Shown here: piece after piece, positions 26,324 to 34,313 of the stretch
Numbering within the stretch: the stretch's first letter is position 1
How the letters are laid out: each line of letters opens with the position of its first letter
Assembly: GCA_965659715.1 (NCBI GenBank)
Contig: CBFHXE010000008.1
Location: 1-58,359, forward strand
DNA: 58,359 nucleotides
Direction of reading: 5' to 3'
DNA from: CABZJG01 sp965659715
GTDB taxonomy: Bacteria > Pseudomonadota > Alphaproteobacteria > Rhodobacterales > Rhodobacteraceae
The notes under the pieces: generated by a model
Told to the model about the DNA's origin: nothing
The model's database searches: none
Seen by the model: only the letters and a program-made list of their open reading frames with translations
Position numbers and translations under genes: made by a program

Positions 26324-26908
26324 ATGCCTTTTGATCAGCTCGCATCGCTTAGCGACAACGCACTCTTGGTGGCCTATGCTAATGGCACCCAAGAGGCCGC
26401 GCATGTTCTAACGGAACGGCTTACCCCCAAAGTCTTTGCGCAGGCCTATCATATGTTGCGCAACCGGGCAGATGCGGAAGATGTAACTCAAGAGGCTTTT
26501 GTGCGGCTTTGGCGGATTGCGCCCGACTGGAAGCAGGATCAGGCAAAGGTCACAACCTGGCTTTATCGGGTTGTGGCCAATCTATGTACCGACCGTTTGC
26601 GTAAATTGCGCACCGCTCCGCTTGATGATGCGCAAGAGCCGGAAGACCCAAGTCCAAGCGCAGGCCGCAGATTGCAAGATCAGACCCGCGTTGATGCGCT
26701 TTACAGGGCGCTTGATAATTTGCCCGACCGGCAGCGCCAAGCGGTTAGTATGCGCCATCTCGATGGTTTGACAAACCCGGAAATAGCCAGTGAAATGCAG
26801 CTTTCGGTCGGAGCCGTGGAAAGCTTGATTTTCCGGGGAAAACAAAAACTAAAGGCTCTTTTGCAAAACCGTAAAACGGCGTTAGGATACCAAGATGACA
26901 CAGTCTGA
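26324..26908 (+). CDS. ECF-type RNA polymerase sigma factor
   Basis: 194 residues. Region 2: AYHMLRNRADAEDVTQEAFVRLWRI and TWLYRVVANLCTDRLRK. Region 4: ALDNLPDRQRQAVSMRHLDGLTNPEIASEM, QLSVGAVESLIFRGKQKLKAL. There is no sigma region 1 or 3, so it is an ECF (group IV) sigma factor. The next gene overlaps its end and encodes a membrane protein with a short cytoplasmic N-terminus, a probable anti-sigma factor. The inducing signal is likely envelope- or metal-related, judging by the neighbours. Confidence 0.92.
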   Translation: MPFDQLASLSDNALLVAYANGTQEAAHVLTERLTPKVFAQAYHMLRNRADAEDVTQEAFVRLWRIAPDWKQDQAKVTTWLYRVVANLCTDRLRKLRTAPLDDAQEPEDPSPSAGRRLQDQTRVDALYRALDNLPDRQRQAVSMRHLDGLTNPEIASEMQLSVGAVESLIFRGKQKLKALLQNRKTALGYQDDTV

Positions 26909-27266
26909 CCGAACCTCAGATGATGAATTAGACGATCTGTTTGCCGCCGCCCGGCAGACTGTTCCAGCGCCGTCTGCCGCGCTTGTTGAGCGCATTATTG
27001 ACGCATCGCAGCAGCAGTCAGCCTTGCATAACCATCCGGTTAAACAATCCTTTGCCCTGCCGTGGTGGCGTCAGCTCTGGCGTGATATTGGCGGCATGCC
27101 ATCCTTGGCCGGGCTAACCGCCGCCGCGGTCATAGGTATTTGGGTTGGCGCGTTTTCAACTAATATTTCAATAACTTCCCTAGAAATGATGTCCATTCAA
27201 ACAACAGATCAAGTTGATTTTCTAGATCCGTTTGCGGGACTTGATCTAACGTATCTGGAGGGCTGA
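26895..27266 (+). CDS. Putative membrane anti-sigma factor
   Basis: 123 residues. Residues 1-50 are cytoplasmic and helical (DDELDDLFAAARQTVPAPSAALVERIIDASQQ). One transmembrane helix covers about 69-87, and a short periplasmic tail ends DPFAGLDLTYLEG. It overlaps the ECF sigma gene by 14 bases and has AGGA before its ATG. This topology and coupling are usual for anti-sigma factors. I see no zinc-binding ZAS motif, so the assignment rests on topology and context. Confidence 0.6.
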   Translation: MTQSDRTSDDELDDLFAAARQTVPAPSAALVERIIDASQQQSALHNHPVKQSFALPWWRQLWRDIGGMPSLAGLTAAAVIGIWVGAFSTNISITSLEMMSIQTTDQVDFLDPFAGLDLTYLEG

Positions 27267-27268
27267 AG

Positions 27269-27757
27269 ATGGAACCCGAGCAAAGCAAAACTCAAAAGCC
27301 GCGGCGACTATGGAAGATCATCTTTGTGATCTCACTGGCACTGAATATGGCGGTCCTTGGCGTTGTGGTCGGGGCAACTTGGCGGTTTCAAGGCAATGGT
27401 CCATACCCGGCGGCCAAAGTCCTTGATAGCAGGTCAATCTATCTGCGGGCATTGGACAAAAAGCATCGCCGTGAGTTGGGGCGTAAAATGCGGCCGGCTG
27501 GCGGCAAGGCTAAAAACTCACGTGCTGAAATTGCCCAAGGATTTGAACAGGCGATTGCTGTGTTGCGCGCTGAGCCCTTTGACAGCGATGCCTTTGCAAA
27601 GGTGATGCAAGGTCACTCAAGCCGCGCAGAACTGCGTATGCAAGAAGCGCGCAGTATGTTGCTTAATTACCTAATCGGGTTGAGCGCTATTGAGCGCAGC
27701 GCTTATGCGGACCGGTTGGAAAAAGCCCTGCGTGGCGGCAATCAGCGAAAACCATAG
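27269..27757 (+). CDS. Periplasmic heavy-metal-sensor-like protein
   Basis: 162 residues. An N-terminal membrane anchor (about 14-37) is followed by a helical periplasmic domain with FEQAIAVLRAEPFDSDAFAKVMQGHSSRAELRMQEA. This resembles the CnrX/CpxP/Spy-like LTXXQ group annotated as periplasmic heavy-metal sensors. The protein has few histidines, so metal binding is not shown. GGAGG precedes its ATG and it begins three bases after the putative anti-sigma gene. With the EF-hand protein it makes a four-gene signalling unit. Confidence 0.7.
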   Translation: MEPEQSKTQKPRRLWKIIFVISLALNMAVLGVVVGATWRFQGNGPYPAAKVLDSRSIYLRALDKKHRRELGRKMRPAGGKAKNSRAEIAQGFEQAIAVLRAEPFDSDAFAKVMQGHSSRAELRMQEARSMLLNYLIGLSAIERSAYADRLEKALRGGNQRKP

Positions 27758-27788
27758 AGGGCAGAAAACCACCAAAACCCCGCATCTG

Positions 27789-27821
27789 TATCACGTCGGT
27801 ATCGCGTCTTTATCGCGGTGG
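27789..27821 (+). repeat. Three tandem 11-bp units, copy 2 of a TATC-type phased repeat
   Basis: TATCACGTCGG, TATCGCGTCTT and TATCGCGGTGG are exactly consecutive, then TGCGG follows. The array lies in the 84-base convergent gap between the metal-sensor gene and maeB. It shares the terminal TCGCGGTGGTGC with the array at 12384-12416. Units of 11 bp keep one face of the helix in phase. Confidence 0.65.
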
Positions 27822-27841
27822 TGCGGCTACGTGATCAAATC

Positions 27842-30121
27842 TTAGCCATAATGCTGGACGTCGGTGCCGGCAATGGCTGCCATATTGAGCAATCCGCGCG
27901 GCGTAATTGCCGGTGATACAATATGCGCCCGATTTCCCATACCCATCAAAATTGGCCCGACTTCTAGACCGCCTGCCCGCATTTTTAGGATATTGCGCAC
28001 GCCCGAAGCGGCATCAGCATGGGCAAAAATCAACACATTGGCAGCCCCGTCCAACCGGTTTGACGGCAAAATGCGTTGCCGCAGATCAGCGTCCAGTGCG
28101 GCGTCAATGTTCATTTCACCCTCATATTCGAAATCAAGATTGCAGCTGTCTAAAAGTGCCAGTGCGGCACGCATACGCTGGCCCGAATCGCTGTCGATAT
28201 TGCCAAATTGTGACTGTGCGCATAGTGCAATTTTCGGGCGCAGCCCAAAGCGCCGCACATGACGCGCAGCGCCAATCACTGTCTTTGCGATTTGCTCAGG
28301 TGTTGGTGTGACCCAGACATGCGTATCGGCGATAAAAAGCGGCCCGTCTTCTAGGATCATCAACGATAATGCACCGCTGGGCTGCAGGGTCTCGTTGCCT
28401 AGGATTTGGTCGACATATTTTAAATGCCAGCGATATTCGCCAAATGTGCCACAAATTAGACTATCGGCTTCGCCCCGGTGCACCATGACCGCACCAATTG
28501 CTGTGGTGTTGGTGCGCATGACCGCCTTGGCCAAATCTGGGGTAACACCACGGCGCGCCATCAACTCATGATAACTGCCCCAATAGTCCCGATAGCGGCT
28601 GTCGCTTTCTGGGTTAACAATATTGAAATCCCGATCCGGTCGTATATCCAGCCCAAGTCGTTCGCAGCGCCGCTGGATGACATCCGGGCGGCCGATCAGA
28701 ATGGGCAATTCGCTGGTTTCTTCCAAAATGGCTTGTGAGGCGCGCAAAACCCGTTCGTCCTCACCTTCGGAAAATACGATCTTGCGTGAATTTCCGGCCG
28801 CCGCATCAAAAACCGGACGCATCAGCAGGGCAGATTTAAAGATATTTTGATTGAGGCTTTCGCAATACTGCTCAAGGTCCTCAATGGGACGGATGGCCAC
28901 ATTGCTGTCCATCGCTGCCTTGGCAACAGCGCTTGAGACCACCGCCGAGAGCCTTGGATCAAAAGGTTTTGGGATGAGATAGTCGGGACCAAAGGTGAGC
29001 GCCTCACCCTGATAGGCGGCGGCGGCTTCGGCGCTTGTGGTGGCGCGCGCAAGATCTGCAATGCCTTGGATACAGGCGAGCTGCATCGCGTCGTTGATCT
29101 CGGTCGCGCCCACATCCAGCGCGCCGCGAAAGATAAACGGAAAGCATAGGACATTATTGACCTGATTGGGAAAGTCACTGCGGCCTGTGGCGATGATGGC
29201 ATCTGGCGCTGCAGCGCGCGCCAGTTCGGGCATGATTTCAGGCGTGGGATTGGCCAGCGCAAAAATAATCGGCTGGGCAGACATTTTGCCCACCATATCC
29301 GGGCTGAGCACCTCTGGTCCAGAAAGGCCCAAAAACATATCGGCCCCGGGGATCACATCTGCCAAATTGCGGTGTGCGCTGTTTTGGGCAAAACCGGCCT
29401 TTTGCGGCGTCATATCTTCGGTGCGCCCTTCATAGACCAAGCCATGAATGTCAACCAGCCAGACGTTTTCCCGCTTAACCCCCAGTTTAAGCAGCATGTT
29501 CAGACAGGCAATGCCAGCGGCGCCGCCGCCGGTGGATACGATTTTGATGTCCTCGAATTTCTTATTGGCCACCCTTAGGGCATTGGTCGCTGCAGCGCCG
29601 ACAACAATCGCGGTGCCATGCTGATCATCATGAAATACCGGAATATTCATCCGCTCACGGCAGCGTTGCTCGACGATAAAACAATCGGGCGCCTTGATAT
29701 CCTCTAGATTAATTGCCCCGAAAGTGGGTTCGAGCGCACAAACAATATCTGCAAGTTTTTCCGGATCGCTTTCATTCACTTCGATGTCAAAACAGTCAAT
29801 ATTTGCAAATTTTTTGAACAGAACGGCTTTGCCTTCCATCACTGGTTTTGACGCCAAGGCGCCGATATTGCCAAGCCCAAGAACCGCCGAGCCATTGCTG
29901 ATCACCGCCACCAGATTGCCGCGTGATGTATAATGATTGGCGGTTTCCGGATTGGCTTTAATCTCAAGCGAAGCCTCGGCCACGCCCGGGGAATAGGCAC
30001 GCGCCAGATCGCGGCCATTGGCCAAAGGCTTGGTGGCGCGAATTTCGAGCTTACCGGGTTTGGGGTGGCGATGATAATTAAGGGCCGCTTGGCGCAGGCT
30101 ATCCGCTGGGGAATCGTTCAT
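27842..30121 (-). CDS. maeB: NADP-dependent malic enzyme (fused phosphotransacetylase-like domain)
   Basis: 759 residues, the long MaeB form. The malic enzyme half (about 1-430) shows ARAYSPGVAE, HDDQHGTAIVVGAAATNAL and the NADP loop STGGGAAGIACLNMLL. The C-terminal half (about 440-759) resembles phosphate acetyltransferase (IVFSEGEDERVLRAS...), normally inactive and regulatory in such fusions. It oxidatively decarboxylates malate to pyruvate, producing NADPH. A 20-bp LacI-type palindrome lies 33 bases upstream of the start, suggesting repression linked to carbon status. Confidence 0.95.
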   Translation of the reverse strand: MNDSPADSLRQAALNYHRHPKPGKLEIRATKPLANGRDLARAYSPGVAEASLEIKANPETANHYTSRGNLVAVISNGSAVLGLGNIGALASKPVMEGKAVLFKKFANIDCFDIEVNESDPEKLADIVCALEPTFGAINLEDIKAPDCFIVEQRCRERMNIPVFHDDQHGTAIVVGAAATNALRVANKKFEDIKIVSTGGGAAGIACLNMLLKLGVKRENVWLVDIHGLVYEGRTEDMTPQKAGFAQNSAHRNLADVIPGADMFLGLSGPEVLSPDMVGKMSAQPIIFALANPTPEIMPELARAAAPDAIIATGRSDFPNQVNNVLCFPFIFRGALDVGATEINDAMQLACIQGIADLARATTSAEAAAAYQGEALTFGPDYLIPKPFDPRLSAVVSSAVAKAAMDSNVAIRPIEDLEQYCESLNQNIFKSALLMRPVFDAAAGNSRKIVFSEGEDERVLRASQAILEETSELPILIGRPDVIQRRCERLGLDIRPDRDFNIVNPESDSRYRDYWGSYHELMARRGVTPDLAKAVMRTNTTAIGAVMVHRGEADSLICGTFGEYRWHLKYVDQILGNETLQPSGALSLMILEDGPLFIADTHVWVTPTPEQIAKTVIGAARHVRRFGLRPKIALCAQSQFGNIDSDSGQRMRAALALLDSCNLDFEYEGEMNIDAALDADLRQRILPSNRLDGAANVLIFAHADAASGVRNILKMRAGGLEVGPILMGMGNRAHIVSPAITPRGLLNMAAIAGTDVQHYG

Positions 30122-30153
30122 CAGCTAGACCTTTCTGGCGGATTTATGTACAA

Positions 30154-30173
30154 TTAGTTTAACGTTAAACCAA
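30154..30173. promoter_or_regulatory. LacI-type palindromic operator candidate between maeB and the VOC-cupin gene
   Basis: GTTTAACGTTAAAC at 30157-30170 is a perfect 14-bp palindrome with a central CG, flanked by TTA and CAA, which extend the dyad by purine-pyrimidine symmetry. It lies 33 bases upstream of maeB and about 110 bases upstream of the VOC-cupin gene. The central CG is characteristic of LacI-family sites; the regulator is not in the window. Confidence 0.6.
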
Positions 30174-30284
30174 TTTTCTCTCTGTGCAAAGCCGGTTCTT
30201 TTTAAAATCTGCGATGTTTTTTCCTTTGGCCACTTGTATAAACCGCTCAGGTTGCGCAGAGTTTACATCTGGAGGAGTGAAGCA

Positions 30285-31376
30285 ATGTCGAAAACAATTG
30301 CCGAAGCGCTGTTGCCCACCCGCGCTTTAAGCGAGGATATTCCGTTTTACACCAAGGTGTTGGGACTGCGGATGGATATGATTTACCCGGCAGATGACCC
30401 GCAGGTTGCGGTGTTTTCCGGCTATGGGCTTCGGGTTCGGATCGACACAGGGTTTCAGGGTGATCCGGGACGTTTGCTGATTTTATGCGAGCATCCGGAT
30501 CAGTTTGCCAATGGCGATCGGCAGCTCACCGCCCCCAATGGCACTGTGATCGAAGTTGATGCGTTAAACACCCCGATGGTTTTGCCAAGCACACAGCATA
30601 GTTTTGTAGTGCGCCGGCTGGCTGATCAGGCCCCTTGGGTGATCGGCCGCGCCGGCATGCATTACCGCGATTTAATCCCCGACCGGTTGGGCGGGTCTAT
30701 TATCGCCAGTCATATCCGCATTCCTGATGGTGGGCCGGTGCCGGATATGGTGCATTACCACACGGTGGGCTTTCAGCTGATCTATTGCTACCGCGGCTGG
30801 GTGGATTTGGTCTATGAAGACCAGGGCGAGCCCTTTCGGCTTTTTGCCGGAAACTGCGTGATCCAGCCCCCTGAAATTCGCCACCGTGTGCTCTATGCAA
30901 GCGAAAATATCGAAGTGATAGAAATTGGAGTTCCGGCTGAGCATGTCACCACCATTGATCACGAGATGGAGCTGCCCAATGGAGCGCCGAACCCCGAGCG
31001 GCAATTTCAGGGGCAAAAGTTTGTGCATCACAAAGCGCCCGAAGCTGACTGGGTGCCCTTCCGCATCCCCGGTTTCACCTGCCGCGATACAACCATTGCC
31101 GAAAACACTCAAAATGTTGCGGGCGTTCAAGTGATCCGCCCAAATGGCGCCGCCGCACCGTCCAACTGGCACGAAAGCGACATCCTGTTTACATTTGTGC
31201 TAGAAGGCCAGATGACGCTCGAAGGCGAGGGGCGCGATCCCTTTGATCTCGAAGCAGGAGATGCTTTTGTAATCCCGCCCAATATGACCACCTGCTATAG
31301 CAATACCAGCGCCGATCTTGAATTGCTTGAGGTGTCCCTGCCAGGGCGCTTTGCGACACATGTTGTTGAAACCTGA
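30285..31376 (+). CDS. VOC-bicupin fusion protein of unknown function
   Basis: 363 residues from ATG 30285, which follows GGAGGAG. The N-terminal ~95 residues look like a VOC/glyoxalase half (SEDIPFYTKVLGLRMDMIY). Two cupin barrels follow. The first has VHYHTVGFQLIYCYRG with a HxH pair plus EIRHRV, consistent with metal binding. The second (about 285-360) has WHESDILFTFVLEGQMTLEG but lacks the later histidine. It leads an operon with cdd, deoA, deoB, add and upp, so a nucleoside or sugar-phosphate link is plausible. Gentisate-dioxygenase-like bicupins are the nearest named relatives I can think of. Confidence 0.75.
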   Translation: MSKTIAEALLPTRALSEDIPFYTKVLGLRMDMIYPADDPQVAVFSGYGLRVRIDTGFQGDPGRLLILCEHPDQFANGDRQLTAPNGTVIEVDALNTPMVLPSTQHSFVVRRLADQAPWVIGRAGMHYRDLIPDRLGGSIIASHIRIPDGGPVPDMVHYHTVGFQLIYCYRGWVDLVYEDQGEPFRLFAGNCVIQPPEIRHRVLYASENIEVIEIGVPAEHVTTIDHEMELPNGAPNPERQFQGQKFVHHKAPEADWVPFRIPGFTCRDTTIAENTQNVAGVQVIRPNGAAAPSNWHESDILFTFVLEGQMTLEGEGRDPFDLEAGDAFVIPPNMTTCYSNTSADLELLEVSLPGRFATHVVET

Positions 31377-31393
31377 TTGTAAAAGAGTTGCCT

Positions 31394-31789
31394 ATGTCCC
31401 TTAAAAAAGCCGCTTCGGAAGTTCGCCATAACGCTTATGCGCCCTATTCAAATTTCAAAGTGGGTGCGGCCCTGCGCGGCAAAGGCGGTGCGATCTATAC
31501 GGGCGTGAATGTGGAAAATGTGGCCTATCCCGAAGGCACCTGCGCCGAAGCGGGCGCCATTGCTGCGATGATTGCCGATGGTGAAACCGAGATCGCTGAA
31601 GCCTATGTGATCGCAGATAGCCCCTTTCCGGTCAGCCCCTGCGGCGGGTGCCGGCAAAAGCTGGCCGAATTTTCCGGCCCCGAGGTAAAAGTGACATTGG
31701 CCACCACCGCCGGCCTAGAACAGACGGTGACGATTGCCGATATGCTGCCCGGTGCGTTTACCGCCGCTTATATGGAGCCCACGGAATGA
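31394..31789 (+). CDS. cdd: Cytidine deaminase
   Basis: 131 residues of the short tetrameric class. AYAPYSNFKVGAAL and NVENVAYPEGTCAEAGAI (zinc Cys and catalytic Glu in CAE) precede SPCGGCRQKLAEF, which supplies the two other zinc cysteines. It deaminates cytidine and deoxycytidine to uridine forms for the deoA product stream. ATG 31394 was chosen over an in-frame TTG at 31388. It overlaps deoA by four bases. Confidence 0.95.
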   Translation: MSLKKAASEVRHNAYAPYSNFKVGAALRGKGGAIYTGVNVENVAYPEGTCAEAGAIAAMIADGETEIAEAYVIADSPFPVSPCGGCRQKLAEFSGPEVKVTLATTAGLEQTVTIADMLPGAFTAAYMEPTE

Positions 31790-33096
31790 GCTTTGATGCC
31801 CGGGCCATAATTGCACAGGTGCGGGGCGGCGATACGCCAAGCAGCGCGGCGCTGAGCTGGTTTGCAAGCGGGCTTGCCGATGGCCAGATCAGCGATGCGC
31901 AGGCCGGTGCGTTTGCCATGGCAGTGTGTTTGAACGGTTTGGGAACGGATGGGCGGGTCAATTTAACCTGCGCGATGCGCGACAGCGGTGACTGTTTGCA
32001 GTGGGATTTTGACGGGCCGGTGCTGGACAAACATTCCACTGGCGGAGTGGGCGATTGTGTATCGCTTGTTCTGGCGCCACTTTTGGCGGCCGCAGGGGTT
32101 TACGTGCCGATGATTTCGGGCCGAGGACTTGGCCATACCGGCGGCACATTGGATAAGCTTGAAGCCATCCCCGGATTAAACGTTGATCTAGATACGGACC
32201 GTTTGCGATCAGTCGTCGGGCAGGTGGGCTGCGCTATTGCCAGCGCCAGTGCCCGCATTGCGCCGGCTGACAAGCGGCTCTATGCGATCCGCGATGTCAC
32301 CTCGACGGTGGAAAGCCTTGATTTAATCACCGCCTCGATCTTGTCCAAAAAGCTGGCAGCAGGGTTGCAGGGCCTGATTTTGGATGTCAAATGCGGCAGC
32401 GGAGCGTTTATGAAATCGCCCAAAGCGGCCAAGGAACTTGCCACCTGTCTGGTTGGAACCGCCAAAAGTGCGGGGTGCAAAACAGCTGCTTTGGTCACCG
32501 ATATGGATCAGCCTTTGGCCCCTGCACTGGGCAATGCGCTTGAAATTGCCGAAGTGATGCAGGTGCTCTGCAACAACCGGACGGGACGTTTGCGTGATCT
32601 TAGCCTGCGGCTTGCCGCCGAACTTTTGGTTTTAGAAGGCATCAGTTCTTCATTGGCGCAGGCGATGGAAAAACTCGACACCTTGCTAAGCTCGGGGCAG
32701 GCGGCGGAAAAATTCGCCCAGATGGTGGCGATGATGGGCGGGCCGATAAAATTTTCTGAAAACTGGCAGCGGTTTTTACCCGAAGCGTCGGTCATCCATG
32801 AAGTGCTTGCACCCAAAGACGGCGTTATCACGGCGTGGGACTGCGAAGCATTGGGGTTGGCCGTGGTGGCACTGGGCGGCGGTCGTCAGGTCGAAAGCGA
32901 TCCGATTGATCCCGCCGTTGGGTTAAGCGATGTCTGCGCATTGGGCAGTAAAGTGACCAAAGGCGCGGTGATCGCACGCGTTCATGCAAGCCGTGTGAAA
33001 ACCGCCGAAGCGGCCTCAGCAACCGTTCTAAAGGCGCTTGGCATCGGCAAATCAGCCGCCAAACAGCAAGACCTTGTTCTGGACCGGATCGACTAA
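31786..33096 (+). CDS. deoA: Thymidine phosphorylase
   Basis: 436 residues. The phosphate-binding KHSTGGVGD is at about 80-88, and the family signature SGRGLGHTGGTLDKLEAIPG is near 112-131. A C-terminal domain follows with AVVALGGGR. It cleaves thymidine or deoxyuridine to the base and deoxyribose 1-phosphate. It starts in the cdd stop (ATGA) and ends in the deoB start (TAATG). Pyrimidine-nucleoside phosphorylase (pdp) is a close alternative; the DeoA length and context favour deoA. Confidence 0.93.
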   Translation: MSFDARAIIAQVRGGDTPSSAALSWFASGLADGQISDAQAGAFAMAVCLNGLGTDGRVNLTCAMRDSGDCLQWDFDGPVLDKHSTGGVGDCVSLVLAPLLAAAGVYVPMISGRGLGHTGGTLDKLEAIPGLNVDLDTDRLRSVVGQVGCAIASASARIAPADKRLYAIRDVTSTVESLDLITASILSKKLAAGLQGLILDVKCGSGAFMKSPKAAKELATCLVGTAKSAGCKTAALVTDMDQPLAPALGNALEIAEVMQVLCNNRTGRLRDLSLRLAAELLVLEGISSSLAQAMEKLDTLLSSGQAAEKFAQMVAMMGGPIKFSENWQRFLPEASVIHEVLAPKDGVITAWDCEALGLAVVALGGGRQVESDPIDPAVGLSDVCALGSKVTKGAVIARVHASRVKTAEAASATVLKALGIGKSAAKQQDLVLDRID

Positions 33097-34313
33097 TGGG
33101 CCGCGCGTTTCTGGTGGTGATGGATTCGCTTGGGATCGGCGGCGCGCCGGACGCTGGCGCATATTTTAACGGTGATATTCCGGATACGGGCGCTAATACG
33201 TTGTTGCACATCGCGGAAGCCTGCGTTGCCGGGCGCGCCGAAGACGGACGCAGCGGGCCGCTTTATCTGCCCAATCTGACCAAATTAGGGATTGGCGCTG
33301 CCTTAAAGCTTGCAAGCGGCAAAAGCGGCGCCGGACTGCCGGATACCGCGCACACGGGCTGGGGCGTGGCCAGCGAGCGATCAAAGGGCAAAGATACGCC
33401 GTCGGGGCATTGGGAACTCGCCGGCGTCCCTGTCCCGTGGGAGTGGCATTATTTTCCCGAAAAAACAGATGGCTTTCCACAAGAAGTGATAAAAACGGTC
33501 TGTGAGGCCGCTGAAGTTCCGAGTATTTTGGGCAATTGTCATGCCTCAGGCACCGAAATTATCGACCGTTTAGGCGCAGAGCATTGCCAATGCGGGGCCC
33601 CGATTTGCTACACCTCTGCCGATAGCGTGTTTCAAATTGCAGCGCATGAAACCCACTTTGGGCTTGAGCGTTTGATCAAGCTCTGCAGTGATATCGCGCC
33701 GAAACTGCATGAGATGCGGGTAGGCCGAGTGATCGCGCGGCCCTTTATTGGAACGCCGCAAAGCGGGTTCAGCCGTACGGAACATCGCCGCGATTTTGCC
33801 ATGCCGCCGCCAAAGCCGGTGCTGAGCGAATGGGTCCAATCGGCAGGTCATCCGGTGATTGCGCTGGGCAAGATCGGCGATATTTTTTCAATGCGCGGCA
33901 TTGATGAGATACATAAGGGCAATGATCAAAAACTAATGGGCGATTTATTAAGCCAGACCCAAAATGCACCTGATGGGGCCTTTGTGTTTGCCAATTTTGT
34001 CGAATTTGACAGCCGCTATGGTCACCGCCGTGATATTGCCGGATATGCCCGTGCGCTTGAATGGTTTGATGCTGAGCTGTCGCCGGTGCTTGCCGCTCTG
34101 CGGCCCGATGACATGATGATTTTGACCGCAGATCACGGCAATGATCCAAGCTGGCACGGCACTGATCATACCCGCGAGCGTGTGCCGGTGCTTTGCGCGG
34201 GCAAACCTATTGGGCATATTGGCCATATTGGCTTTGCCGATGTGGCCCGGTTAATCGCCAACCATTTTGGCGTGCCTGTGCCGCCGCAGGAGCCATCTGC
34301 CAATGGACATTGA
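33096..34313 (+). CDS. deoB: Phosphopentomutase
   Basis: 405 residues of the alkaline-phosphatase-like metalloenzyme fold. N-terminal metal site VVMDSLGIGGAPDA, phosphate-accepting Thr in GKDTPSGHWE near residue 100, then FDSRYGHRRD and TADHGNDPSWHGTDHTRE for the second metal cluster. It moves phosphate between C1 and C5 of ribose and deoxyribose. It starts one base into deoA and extends eleven bases into add, so the operon is strongly coupled. deoC, which would follow in the pathway, is not in this operon. Confidence 0.96.
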   Translation: MGRAFLVVMDSLGIGGAPDAGAYFNGDIPDTGANTLLHIAEACVAGRAEDGRSGPLYLPNLTKLGIGAALKLASGKSGAGLPDTAHTGWGVASERSKGKDTPSGHWELAGVPVPWEWHYFPEKTDGFPQEVIKTVCEAAEVPSILGNCHASGTEIIDRLGAEHCQCGAPICYTSADSVFQIAAHETHFGLERLIKLCSDIAPKLHEMRVGRVIARPFIGTPQSGFSRTEHRRDFAMPPPKPVLSEWVQSAGHPVIALGKIGDIFSMRGIDEIHKGNDQKLMGDLLSQTQNAPDGAFVFANFVEFDSRYGHRRDIAGYARALEWFDAELSPVLAALRPDDMMILTADHGNDPSWHGTDHTRERVPVLCAGKPIGHIGHIGFADVARLIANHFGVPVPPQEPSANGH

